Part shown: positions 51,043 through 60,087 of the stretch, in pieces
Layout: each line of letters begins with the position of its first letter
Position numbering within the stretch: position 1 is the stretch's first letter
Assembly: GCA_013298125.1 (NCBI GenBank)
Contig: JAAFJP010000003.1
Location: 1 to 64,000 of the forward strand
Direction: 5' to 3'
DNA: 64,000 nucleotides
Origin: Cytophagales bacterium
GTDB lineage: Bacteria; Bacteroidota; Bacteroidia; Cytophagales; Spirosomataceae
Notes under the pieces: model-generated
Told to the model about the DNA's origin: nothing
Seen by the model: the letters and a program-made list of their open reading frames with translations, nothing else
The model's database searches: none
Position numbers and translations under genes: made by a program

Positions 51043-52542
51043 TTATTTGAATAATGGTTTTAAATCATTTTTAGTCACTTTGCCCATCGCATTTCTGGGT
51101 AATTCTTCCACGATTTTATATTGCCGTGGAACTCTGTATGAAGGCATTTTGGTCCGCATCCAAACGTTCAATTCTTTTAAGTCAATGCTATCATTTTTTA
51201 CTATCAAAACCGCTACAACTAACTCTCCCCATTCTTCATTTTCAATGCCCACAACGCTACAATCGCTTATTTCTGGATGAGTCCGTAAGATTTCTTCGAT
51301 TTCCAAAGCGGAAATTTTATATCCTCCTGACTTAATAATATCTATTGAACTTCTGCCCAAAATCTTGTAATATCCTTCTTCTAAAACAGCCACATCACCC
51401 GTTTTAAACCAGCCATCTTCTGTAAATGTATCAATAGTAGCTTGCGGTTTTTTCCAATATTCTTGAAAAACGGTTTTGCCTTTAATTTGTATTTCACCTG
51501 CCTCTCCCGAAGCTAATGTTACGTTTTGTTCATCAACCAAACGAACCTCCACATTTGGCAAAGGCTGCCCAATATGCCCAGCCCGACGTTCACCGTGATA
51601 AGGATTACTAATTGCCATGCCAATTTCAGTCATACCGTAACGTTCCAATAGTCGATGTCCGCTGATATTTTCCCATTTTTCCATAACAGAAACGGGTAAA
51701 GCTGCCGACCCCGAAACCATTAATCGAAAGGATTTCATGGCATTTTGTAATGCTGTTTGTTGCGTTGCAGAAAGCGTTTCAAAATACGCAATAAGTTTGA
51801 AATATATGGTTGGAACTGCCATAAAAACGCCTTGTGCATTATTTTTAGCTATTTTCATAAACCAGTCAAAAACACCCTCTACCGTGAAATTGGGCAGAAA
51901 TTCAACAGTTCCTCCTACGCTCAACGTACATGAGATAACGTTAATGATTCCATGTACATGATGCAATGGTAGGATGCAAAGAATGTGGTCATTTTCTGAA
52001 TATTCCCACGCACCTACTAATGAATTTACCTGTGCTTCAATATTTTGATGAGTAGTAACAACTCCTTTTGGTAAATTCGTAGTTCCACTCGTGTATAAAA
52101 TCATGGCTCGCCGTGTTGCTTCGATACTTGGCAAAACAATATTTTTGACCTCGACATTTTCACCCAAAACAATAAAACGAATCGTTTTTTCAAAAGCTAA
52201 ATCTTTTAAAATCTCCTCAAATTCTTGCGATACAACAATTATTCGAGCCTCCGTGTCTTCAATAACGTATTGCAAAGAAGCCAATGGATGAGTCGTGCAT
52301 AGTGGGACGGCAATTCCCCCCGCCAACCAAATTGCCCATTGCGTTTTTACATAATCAAATCCTGGGGCAACCATAAAAGCTACCCTAAACTCTTGTAAAT
52401 CAGTTGAATCTTCTAACAGGAAACCCGCAAAACTTCGAGATTCATCTTGTAAATTTTGGGAAGAATAGGATTTACCATTTGAGATAATGGCTGTTTTCTG
52501 AGGATTTGGGTATGGGTATGGATTTGAGATTATTTTGTACAT
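51043..52542 (-). CDS. matB: Malonyl-CoA synthetase-like acyl-CoA ligase
   Basis: A 499-residue AMP-forming ligase. Adenylation motifs: LYTSGTTNLPKGV near 150 (P-loop type), RYGMTEIGMAISNPYHGERRAG and the ADP-binding TGD in GWFKTGDVAVLEE. The C-terminal GRSSIDIIKSGGYKISALEIE is the MatB/ACSF3 signature. It would activate malonate to malonyl-CoA in the cytoplasm after MadLM uptake. The next gene (madL) begins 4 bp downstream. No malonyl-CoA decarboxylase gene is in the window, so the fate of malonyl-CoA (fatty acid synthesis or other) is open. Confidence 0.85.
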   Translation of the reverse strand: MYKIISNPYPYPNPQKTAIISNGKSYSSQNLQDESRSFAGFLLEDSTDLQEFRVAFMVAPGFDYVKTQWAIWLAGGIAVPLCTTHPLASLQYVIEDTEARIIVVSQEFEEILKDLAFEKTIRFIVLGENVEVKNIVLPSIEATRRAMILYTSGTTNLPKGVVTTHQNIEAQVNSLVGAWEYSENDHILCILPLHHVHGIINVISCTLSVGGTVEFLPNFTVEGVFDWFMKIAKNNAQGVFMAVPTIYFKLIAYFETLSATQQTALQNAMKSFRLMVSGSAALPVSVMEKWENISGHRLLERYGMTEIGMAISNPYHGERRAGHIGQPLPNVEVRLVDEQNVTLASGEAGEIQIKGKTVFQEYWKKPQATIDTFTEDGWFKTGDVAVLEEGYYKILGRSSIDIIKSGGYKISALEIEEILRTHPEISDCSVVGIENEEWGELVVAVLIVKNDSIDLKELNVWMRTKMPSYRVPRQYKIVEELPRNAMGKVTKNDLKPLFK

Positions 52543-52553
52543 TAAATTATATT

Positions 52554-54209
52554 TTATAACATCTTCAAAATCAATACACTATGCGTATTTTTCCATGGTG
52601 ATTTATAGGGTTTCCAAAGCCACCAAGTTGATTTTCCTTCTTCTTTATACTCGCCCGTGAAAGGATTAAACCAAGTAGCTTGAATTTCCCCAGAAGGCGA
52701 TTTTGGAATTACCACGTCGAGTTTATGATTTTCGGCGGGAACAAAATATAAATACAAATCCTTTCCGTTGGTTAAAGGATAACCACTGGATGCTAAATTA
52801 TCTTCTCCCAAACGTCCATTCGTCGTGAGTTTTGGCGTTGAAGGAAACAATGAATTAAAATCGTACTTTGTGAACAGATTTTGCAAATGCTTGTAGTAAT
52901 CAAATCGTGGTTTTTGGAAGGTATGTTTTGGATTCATTGGGTCATAAATTACGATATTCCAAGCCGCATCTTGCCAATAATAAGAAGAATAAACGCCCGA
53001 AAAAACACATTCATAATTGCGAACCAAACAGGCTTCTGGATTGACGTAATTTCCTTCAAAAGATAAATAAGGTCCTTCTTCGTACCCACCGTGTTCGATA
53101 TTCATGACGGGTTTGTTATTGTGCCTATTAAATGCTGCCAAACTCAACGATGACAAATCATTACGCCAATTTTGGATAGAAATAAAATCAATTTTATCGG
53201 GCTCACGAGAGCAATATTCGTAGTCATGGACGGTAATTAAGTGCTTATACGCATCATTTTGATGGATTCTGGCGATTCTTTCGTTGATATACGGAATATC
53301 ACATCGACCATAATCCAAGGCTTCTTTTGAAACATCCCACACAATATTTGGGTAGCCTTGATACCGTTTTACGACATAATCAAAGTAACGATTGTCTTCT
53401 TTGGAATACATTTTTGCCCAATTTACTTGCTTGTTCCATACGTATATCATCACGTGGGCAACGATGCCTTGTTCGTGCAAATAATTAATTACTCGGTCAA
53501 AATGTTTGAAAAAATCAAGGTTTAATTCTTCGTATTTTGGGGTTTTGTTATCGCCCATAAATACAGAATAATTGGGTCGTTTGAATTCATATTCAGCGGG
53601 TACATCAGGAGCTAATTTCCAACCCACATCGTAGGCATATACGTTCATAACCACTTGATTGAAACCATTTTTCTTGATTTCAGCAACTATTTGCTCCGTT
53701 TTTGGAATACCCGTTTTGTTGGTATAATCCAAGGCAAAAAGCCAATCACATTCAAAAGCCAACGCAAAGTAAGATTTACCGTCTTGATACGTAAACTTTC
53801 GATTGGAAGTTGGATTTACTTCAACAGCCCCGTGAATATCTGGATTGGATTTATCAGAAACTAAAACCGTTCCCAATAATCCTGAAAGTTGATTTTGAGA
53901 AGAATACGTTTGAAATGACCAAGTGCTGATTTGGGTTGGAGAAAATCGGATAATATACTCATTATCAGCATTATAAAACCCTTGAACTTTTAGTTTTTGA
54001 TTTTCTTTTGAAATGAAAACCGCCCCAAATTCAACATCAAAAGGATTTTCTGTAAACGATTTTTTAGTCTTGAAAACGATGTCTATTGGCGAATACAGTT
54101 TTGTTTCAAGGGTTTTTAATGAAAAATCTTGACGAGATTGTGCGTTTAATTCCGAGAAGAAAAAAATTAAAAGAAAGGTATGAATGATATGTTTACGAAA
54201 GGTTTGCAT
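52554..54209 (-). CDS. Exported DUF5060/DUF4038 apiosidase-like glycoside hydrolase
   Basis: A 551-residue secreted enzyme starting from the ATG at 54209 (MQTFRKHIIHTFLLIFFFSE signal peptide); the ATG at 54266 lies within the GH9 gene and hides the signal. Residues about 30-110 are a beta-sandwich (DUF5060-type; YSPIDIVFKT, GFYNADNEYIIRFSPTQ). A TIM-barrel DUF4038 domain with FALAFECDWLFALD, NGFNQVVMNVYAYD, VIWDVSKEALDYG (shown in part; Glu candidate) and NIEHGGYEEGPY follows. A C-terminal collagen-binding-type beta domain ends the protein. Related GH140 proteins release apiose from plant pectin; this substrate is a guess. It is grouped with GH9 on the same strand. Confidence 0.83.
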   Translation of the reverse strand: MQTFRKHIIHTFLLIFFFSELNAQSRQDFSLKTLETKLYSPIDIVFKTKKSFTENPFDVEFGAVFISKENQKLKVQGFYNADNEYIIRFSPTQISTWSFQTYSSQNQLSGLLGTVLVSDKSNPDIHGAVEVNPTSNRKFTYQDGKSYFALAFECDWLFALDYTNKTGIPKTEQIVAEIKKNGFNQVVMNVYAYDVGWKLAPDVPAEYEFKRPNYSVFMGDNKTPKYEELNLDFFKHFDRVINYLHEQGIVAHVMIYVWNKQVNWAKMYSKEDNRYFDYVVKRYQGYPNIVWDVSKEALDYGRCDIPYINERIARIHQNDAYKHLITVHDYEYCSREPDKIDFISIQNWRNDLSSLSLAAFNRHNNKPVMNIEHGGYEEGPYLSFEGNYVNPEACLVRNYECVFSGVYSSYYWQDAAWNIVIYDPMNPKHTFQKPRFDYYKHLQNLFTKYDFNSLFPSTPKLTTNGRLGEDNLASSGYPLTNGKDLYLYFVPAENHKLDVVIPKSPSGEIQATWFNPFTGEYKEEGKSTWWLWKPYKSPWKNTHSVLILKML

Positions 54210-54240
54210 TGATTTTATTGAATATATTACGAACAATTGT

Positions 54241-55995
54241 CTAAAACTCGTTCTGCAAAGCCTCAATTGCAGCCGTCAAATACACCATTGGAGCATTCCA
54301 GTTAATACAATTTTCGTTGGTTGAATAGGAACAAGTCAAATCCAAAAAACACTCATCCGCAATGTTGGTTGTATATCCTGCACATTTGTCTTGTTGTTTT
54401 GGGTTTGTTCCACCTGAAAGCAAGCCTGGGACTGGTTTCTCAATGCCATCAGATTCAGATGGGCGATGATGAAGGTGCATGACTTGCTTTGAACCAAAAC
54501 CCGTCAGAAAACTATATCCAACAGCATTTTTACCAAAAAGATAATCCAAATTTGTTAATGCACCATTCAAATATTTCTTGTCTTTTGTGAGTTTGTAGGC
54601 TTGTAAAAGAGCAATGCCTTGATTGGCAGCATGACCACTACTTCCCCACATAAAATCTTTGGCAGATTTACCCATCACGGTATTGTAAGCCTGTTTATCA
54701 ACTCCATTCAATAAATCATCGGCAAAATCAAGCACAACTTTTCTCAATTTTGGAAGGTCTTTTTTCCCTAAATCCGTTAAATTATTTTGATGTTGAATTA
54801 AGGAATAATAACTCATTCGGTGTACATCTCGCCATGTTTGAAGATTTGGAGAATAGGCTGGATAAAGTGTTTCGGGTTTATAATATTTGTCATTTTTTGT
54901 AGTAATGTACAACTCCGTAGCTGCCCACACAAACTCATCAGAGGCATTTTTATCATCATACGCTCCTGTATATACTTGCGGGGCGAATTTTTTATTCATC
55001 TCATTTTGGTCGTACAGTTTGTCTGGATTTTTTTCTGCCCAAGCCCATGCTTTTTCAGCCGCAATCAGACATGAATCAGCCAATTTTGGAAATTGCTTTT
55101 CAAATTTCTTGAAAACTCGATTTGCCTGAGCCATTACTGCCACAAAATCAAGCGTTGCGGTAATGGTTTTTTGAATGACATAACGCTCTTTGGTGGCTTG
55201 GTGAGGCATTAAATTCATGCCATCAAATTGCGGATTTGTCAATTTATGATAAACCCCACCGTCATTTGGGTCTTGCATAGCGAGCATCCAACGCAAATTC
55301 CAAAGGGCTTCGTCCAAAAGGTCTGGAACAGGATTTCCACTTTCAGGAATATTGGCTTCAAATGATTTTAAAAACTCAGGGTGGTTTTCGTATAACAAAA
55401 ACAGAGTACCCATCGAAATTCCTGAATTGACAATGTATTTATTGTAGTCTCCTGCATCATACCAACCTCTTGGGGCAGAAATCACGTAGCCTTCTGGACG
55501 CTCTTTTGTGGCGGCAGAGGCATGAATCATCACTTTATTATCAGGATGTCCAGCGGGGCGTTTGTAGATTCCAGCGTGTTTTTCCAATAATTCAGTGGAC
55601 ATTCTTTGATAATAATACCCCTTCAAAGAGGCAATTGCCACTTCTCGATGGATTTGTTTTTTGATTTCAAAAGGATAGGAAAAACCCGAATTTGGAACAT
55701 GAATTACATATTTTCCTTCTTTCTTTACACCCGAAAAATCAGCTATTTGAGTGGTTTTTTGAGAAATACTATTAATTCGTTGAGGGGATAATTTTCCTTT
55801 GAAAATCGTATCTTTTTTACTTTCGGATAAAACAAAAAACAGTTCTTTTTTATCACCCATTACTACCGCTTCTTTGTTGGCATTTGGATAAAAACCTATT
55901 TGATTTAATCTAATATTCTCTGTTACATTTTGGGCATAATTTTTACTATTGAAATACAAGGTAATTAGAATGAGAAGAATAGATTTATTTTTCAT
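54241..55995 (-). CDS. Exported GH9 family glycoside hydrolase
   Basis: A 584-residue secreted enzyme. Signal peptide (KNKSILLILITLYFNSKNYAQ); an N-terminal Ig-like domain (about 25-110; RLNQIGFYPNANKEAVV). The (alpha/alpha)6 GH9 catalytic domain has GWYDAGDYNKYIVNSG (Asp180, Asp183), LHHRPSESDG and ENCINWNAPMVYLTAA with the catalytic Glu561. GH9 enzymes cleave beta-1,4-glucan and related polymers or oligosaccharides. The order and same-strand position with the apiosidase-like and FG-GAP genes suggest a secreted degradation set. It is the gene nearest to a short hairpin at 56034-56060. Confidence 0.9.
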   Translation of the reverse strand: MKNKSILLILITLYFNSKNYAQNVTENIRLNQIGFYPNANKEAVVMGDKKELFFVLSESKKDTIFKGKLSPQRINSISQKTTQIADFSGVKKEGKYVIHVPNSGFSYPFEIKKQIHREVAIASLKGYYYQRMSTELLEKHAGIYKRPAGHPDNKVMIHASAATKERPEGYVISAPRGWYDAGDYNKYIVNSGISMGTLFLLYENHPEFLKSFEANIPESGNPVPDLLDEALWNLRWMLAMQDPNDGGVYHKLTNPQFDGMNLMPHQATKERYVIQKTITATLDFVAVMAQANRVFKKFEKQFPKLADSCLIAAEKAWAWAEKNPDKLYDQNEMNKKFAPQVYTGAYDDKNASDEFVWAATELYITTKNDKYYKPETLYPAYSPNLQTWRDVHRMSYYSLIQHQNNLTDLGKKDLPKLRKVVLDFADDLLNGVDKQAYNTVMGKSAKDFMWGSSGHAANQGIALLQAYKLTKDKKYLNGALTNLDYLFGKNAVGYSFLTGFGSKQVMHLHHRPSESDGIEKPVPGLLSGGTNPKQQDKCAGYTTNIADECFLDLTCSYSTNENCINWNAPMVYLTAAIEALQNEF

Positions 55996-56033
55996 AAGTA
56001 TTTAATTTTCAATAAATTACAATATGGAAAACC

Positions 56034-56060
56034 CTCCTAAGCGTTTTTAACGCTTAGGAG
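56034..56060. repeat. 12-bp hairpin with TTT loop
   Basis: CTCCTAAGCGTT (56034-56045), loop TTT, AACGCTTAGGAG (56049-56060). Perfect stem between the GH9 gene and the next exported-protein gene. Confidence 0.9.
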
Positions 56061-56074
56061 AGTTAAAACTCTTT

Positions 56075-57334
56075 CTATGGCTTATACTTTACCAAAACCA
56101 TAAACCCTGGATATTGAATTTCCGTCCCATGTGTCATTTTTCCGCCAACTAAGGGTGTTTTGCCCGTTTTCAGTCCGTTCATAGTTGATAGAAATTCTGG
56201 ATGGTCGAATTCCTTTTTGATGATGTGGTAACAATATTTGCAAGATTCTCTATCCATTAAAAGGAAGTCATTTAAGTAAACGCCATTCATATACCCAGGC
56301 GACCAAGTGACGGCAGCAATTTGGAATTTCTCTACATTTTTAGGATTTCCTTTCACATCAAACATTTCTGTATATTCCATTTCACGAGTTGCCCAACGAC
56401 GTGGTTGGCTAAATGGTTTGCATAATTCTACTTTGTAAGAGCGTTTCAAACTCAAATTTTCTACCGCTTTGGTCATGTAAATCAAACCGTTTTGGTCGGT
56501 TACTCTGGCAGCCAGTGAGACTGGTTTTGTTTGGTCAGGCACCCATTCTGTATTCCAATTATACTCCCCTGCGGTGGCTGTTCCGATGTGATTTACTAAT
56601 TCGCCACGATGATAATTGTAGTGCCATTGGTAATATTTCCCATCGCCTTCGTAGTTGATATTATCCATCAAACCGATGTACTCGACTTTTGCGATTCGGT
56701 TGTTCATGGGTACTTTCAAGGTAGCATTTTCTCCAATAATATCCCCCGATTTGTGACTTGAAATCTCTACGGTATAAGGCATTACTAAATTTTTATAGTA
56801 AATCCGAACCACCATACCATAGACCATATTTTGGGGCATTCCCCAACGTTGCGTTTTATCAATGGTAAATCTAAAACGATTCGCTTTTTCGCCCGTTTTG
56901 AGTTCGGTTAAAGGAATTGAAACGATTGGATAATAGTGATAGAGATACTCAGATTGTGGTTTTGGAATACTGTCGGCATCGGGAAATGCTCGCCATTGTC
57001 CGTCGTTGAATTTGACCGCTAACCCCGTTGAACCATCATGACAAAGCATTCTCTCCACCAAAATTTCAGCTCTGATGGCATCTTTTAAATCAATATTTTG
57101 GGGTAAGGTGAACCAGCCATCATTTACAAAACCTTCATTAAAAAGATTATTACCCTTACGAGTGGCATCTTCATAAAAGCCATCGCCACAAACCCGAACA
57201 TATTTCTCCTGACCTGGAACTTTGGATTCAGGCGTAGCCCATGTATATTCCCTAAAAACGTCGGTGGGTTTTGGTTGAGTGAAGGTTTTTGAAAAAATGA
57301 AAAGGAAGAAGATTGAGAATAATATTTTTTTCAT
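56075..57334 (-). CDS. Exported protein of unknown function
   Basis: A 419-residue protein starting from the ATG at 57334 (MKKILFSIFFLFIFSKTFTQ, a clear signal peptide). The longer frame to 57442 reads through repeats and is rejected. The mature part looks like beta-sandwich modules (REYTWATPESKVPGQEKYVR; RFRFTIDKTQRWGMPQ; VSLAARVTDQNGLIYM). I do not recognise a family. It is grouped with two FG-GAP proteins and the GH9/apiosidase-like hydrolases, so a role in binding or cleaving carbohydrate is likely but unproven. Paired Cys residues suggest disulfides. Confidence 0.72.
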   Translation of the reverse strand: MKKILFSIFFLFIFSKTFTQPKPTDVFREYTWATPESKVPGQEKYVRVCGDGFYEDATRKGNNLFNEGFVNDGWFTLPQNIDLKDAIRAEILVERMLCHDGSTGLAVKFNDGQWRAFPDADSIPKPQSEYLYHYYPIVSIPLTELKTGEKANRFRFTIDKTQRWGMPQNMVYGMVVRIYYKNLVMPYTVEISSHKSGDIIGENATLKVPMNNRIAKVEYIGLMDNINYEGDGKYYQWHYNYHRGELVNHIGTATAGEYNWNTEWVPDQTKPVSLAARVTDQNGLIYMTKAVENLSLKRSYKVELCKPFSQPRRWATREMEYTEMFDVKGNPKNVEKFQIAAVTWSPGYMNGVYLNDFLLMDRESCKYCYHIIKKEFDHPEFLSTMNGLKTGKTPLVGGKMTHGTEIQYPGFMVLVKYKP

Positions 57335-57360
57335 GGTTGATAATTTTAGATGATATATGA

Positions 57361-57482
57361 ACCGCAAAGACGCAATGTCGCAAAGGGCTTTATTGACTTC
57401 CCAAAAGTTATTTCTACTTTCGGGAAGTTCTTCAAAAGACAAATTGTGTAAAATCTTCTTTGCGTCTTTCCGTCATTGCGGT
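57361..57482. repeat. Inverted repeat with nested MITE-type hairpin
   Basis: ACCGCAAAGACGCAATG... (57361-57385) is complementary in large part to CTTTGCGTCTTTCCG...GCGGT (about 57457-57482). Within it 57396-57428 is a 33-bp hairpin identical, in reverse complement with one mismatch, to the second inner hairpin of the MITE at 18039-18222, including the 7-base loop. Confidence 0.85.
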
Positions 57483-57490
57483 AAAAACTT

Positions 57491-58726
57491 TTACTTCTTT
57501 TTCTTAGTCTGATTAATTCTTACGGTATAATTCGGAAAGTCATTGCCGTAGCCAGGGGCAGAGAAAATATCAAAATCTCCATCGCCTTCAAAATCTGCCA
57601 CTACGCCATTATAGATGCCTTTTTCTCCTAACGATTGTTCTTCCCAGTCCAAATTATTACCTTTATTCAAGAAGATTCTTACTCTTTTTTTCGTTGGATG
57701 TTCTGGAATTTCCCCTGAAACGATGTCAAAATCACCGTCATTATCCATGTCAAAAATTTGGAGCGTATGGCAATGGTGATAATCATTTGCTACAACGTGT
57801 TCAGTCCATGTATTGGTCTTTGCATCACGATCGTACCATGCAATTGGGTAGCCGTCCACATTGGCTTCTGAGTGCGAGATGAATACCTCCGCTTTGCCGT
57901 CTTTGTTAATATCACGACAGAAAATTTTTGTACCGTTATGTCTCCATTCCAAGACTCCTTTATACACCTGATTGTGCCATTTGTCGTTGATATTACTCAC
58001 AACCCAGTCTTTCCTATTGCCTTTACCAGGGTTTTTTACCCAGTATCCGTTCAAAGCAATATCAATATTTTTATCACCGTCAATATCGCCAATGTGCATT
58101 CCTTCGTGGATATTTGTGATTTTTATCGCAAATTTCTCCCATTTATTTTTAGCAACTTGATAATCAATTTCAAGAGCATGATGCCAATACGTAACGGTAG
58201 CAACGTCCTTAAGACCATTTCCATCAAAATCAGCAATTTCTACATCCTTTACAAATTCGGGATTGTTACCAATAAAATGCCTTTCCCATTTGTCTAAGTT
58301 TTTAGCATCTTTATTTTCCCACCAATACGTTCTGGCAGTAGTATCTTTACTGGTTTCATCACCTTCAAAAGACAGAAAATCGGTGTCGCCGTCATTGTCC
58401 ATATCGGCAACGGCTAAATCTCCTGCACCCAACAAATCGTTGTTTTCAATAACGTGTTTTTCCCAAGATTTTCCACCTTCTTTGGCTTGATACCAACCTA
58501 ACCAACCTGGGTTCACAGGTCCATACCCACGAGATTGCTTCAAAACCATCACGTCCATCAGTCCATCTTTGTTGATGTCGGCAACGGTGCGTCCCCACCA
58601 GCCTTGGTAATTATCTGAAATGACTACTTCGTTAAAAGTAATTTGCTTCAACAAAGTGTAAGAGCCTAAAACCGATAAAATTAGGGCAACTATAAAACTC
58701 GTTTTAATTTTTGACATCATTCTCAT
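57491..58726 (-). CDS. Exported FG-GAP/VCBS repeat protein
   Basis: A 411-residue protein with an N-terminal hydrophobic signal (SFIVALILSVLGSYTLL). It contains about seven calcium-binding loops of FG-GAP type (DINKDGLMDV, DMDNDGDTDF, DFDGNGLKDV, DIDGDKNIDI, DINKDGKAEV, DMDNDGDFDI, DFEGDGDFDI), which form a beta-propeller as in integrin alpha subunits. Such proteins bind ligands on the cell surface or serve as secreted lyases or partners. The next gene codes a related FG-GAP protein 20 bp upstream. No enzyme motif is seen. Confidence 0.88.
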   Translation of the reverse strand: MRMMSKIKTSFIVALILSVLGSYTLLKQITFNEVVISDNYQGWWGRTVADINKDGLMDVMVLKQSRGYGPVNPGWLGWYQAKEGGKSWEKHVIENNDLLGAGDLAVADMDNDGDTDFLSFEGDETSKDTTARTYWWENKDAKNLDKWERHFIGNNPEFVKDVEIADFDGNGLKDVATVTYWHHALEIDYQVAKNKWEKFAIKITNIHEGMHIGDIDGDKNIDIALNGYWVKNPGKGNRKDWVVSNINDKWHNQVYKGVLEWRHNGTKIFCRDINKDGKAEVFISHSEANVDGYPIAWYDRDAKTNTWTEHVVANDYHHCHTLQIFDMDNDGDFDIVSGEIPEHPTKKRVRIFLNKGNNLDWEEQSLGEKGIYNGVVADFEGDGDFDIFSAPGYGNDFPNYTVRINQTKKKK

Positions 58727-58746
58727 AAATTCGTTTTTAAAATAAT

Positions 58747-60066
58747 TTATTTTTTTGATTTAATTACTTGACCTTTATTAACTACCGAAGGTTTTAGGAT
58801 AGCATCATTTCGCCAAATATGTAAAAATTTGTGGAAATCCCAAGCGGTTGAAACCATATCCAAATCACCATCATTGTCTAAATCAATCAGGTGATTCCCC
58901 AAATGACTTTCATGCCCCTTGGCTATTTCTGTACTCGTAAAACCCCCAGCACCATCATTTGAAAATATCAAAACGGGGTACGCATGACCTTTATGTTCGG
59001 ATGTTACAATATCTACATCTCCATCATCATCAATATCTGCCACATCCAAATTATTATTTGAAAACCCCTTCCAAAGGTCTCTTCTACCCCATTTTACATT
59101 CTTATCCCCTGAATTAGTGAATGTATAAAGATTGGCTTTGGGTTCTAAACCTGGGTATAATTCTTCGGAAATAGCAATATCTGGCTTACCATCTTTATCA
59201 AAATCAGCGACTTCTACCCTATCAATATTATTTTCGGTAATACCAATTTGATAGGCTTTCCATTCTTCTTCTAAATTATTTCTTGGATTGTTGGCTATGT
59301 ATAATTTATTGGGCATATCTCCTTTTTTATCGCTATTTCCAAAAGCAATATCCAAATCGCCGTCACCATCAAAATCTCCAAAACCAAAACCTTCGTCTGA
59401 AAAACTTGAAACTATTTTTTTGAAATTCCAATTTTCAGTTCCATTAGGGTTTTTAGGTACATGAGTTGCATAAATACCGCCTTCACCAGACAAGAAAATT
59501 GTTGGATTTACCAAACCCTTAAAAGTTAAAACTCGAAAACCTTGCCCGTTTACATGGTCGGTTTTGGGAACTTGTCCAATAATTTTAGCTGTCCATTTTA
59601 GCCCTAAATTATCCTGAGCTTCTAACCAATACACATTTGGATAAGCCATTCCGATAACATCTACATATTTATCTGAATCAACATCCAATACCAAACAGGC
59701 ATCCACATTTACGCCAAAATCGCTTCTAACCCAAGTCCCAGTCATTTCTTTACCCGGGTTTTTGTAGAAATATCTCCCTGCCACAATATCTTTAAACTTG
59801 TCTCCATTAATATCAACAAAGTCGGTACCATAGTAACGTAGCCACTCGGGTTTATCATAATTCCCCCACATCGTTCTGGAACTATCGGCTTCAATATAAT
59901 GCCATTTTAATATTGACAAAGGGTTTCTTACCACATCGGGAGGCAAAAATTTATCGTTACCCGTGGGTGGAGGGGGAAGATTCTTTTTCTTATTGTTTTT
60001 TTGTTGCCCAAATACCAACGTATTCAGAAAAACAAGAATAATGATTGCGGATAGTTTACCTTTCAT
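58747..60066 (-). CDS. Exported FG-GAP/VCBS repeat protein, second copy
   Basis: A 439-residue protein with a signal peptide (KGKLSAIIILVFLNTLVFGQ) and about six calcium-loop repeats (DINGDKFKDI, DVDSDKYVDV, DFDGDGDLDI, DFDKDGKPDI, DIDDDGDVDI, DLDNDGDLDM). It shares the architecture of the gene at 57491 but has distinct sequence, so the pair is an old duplication. A propeller for calcium-dependent carbohydrate or protein binding is likely. It is separated by 21 bp from the exported protein gene upstream at 60088. Confidence 0.88.
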   Translation of the reverse strand: MKGKLSAIIILVFLNTLVFGQQKNNKKKNLPPPPTGNDKFLPPDVVRNPLSILKWHYIEADSSRTMWGNYDKPEWLRYYGTDFVDINGDKFKDIVAGRYFYKNPGKEMTGTWVRSDFGVNVDACLVLDVDSDKYVDVIGMAYPNVYWLEAQDNLGLKWTAKIIGQVPKTDHVNGQGFRVLTFKGLVNPTIFLSGEGGIYATHVPKNPNGTENWNFKKIVSSFSDEGFGFGDFDGDGDLDIAFGNSDKKGDMPNKLYIANNPRNNLEEEWKAYQIGITENNIDRVEVADFDKDGKPDIAISEELYPGLEPKANLYTFTNSGDKNVKWGRRDLWKGFSNNNLDVADIDDDGDVDIVTSEHKGHAYPVLIFSNDGAGGFTSTEIAKGHESHLGNHLIDLDNDGDLDMVSTAWDFHKFLHIWRNDAILKPSVVNKGQVIKSKK

Positions 60067-60087
60067 TTTATGCTTTGGATTAGGTAA

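Noticed and set aside
57335-57442. N-terminal extension of the exported protein at 56075
   Set aside because: It translates inverted-repeat DNA. The ATG at 57334 begins a proper signal peptide.
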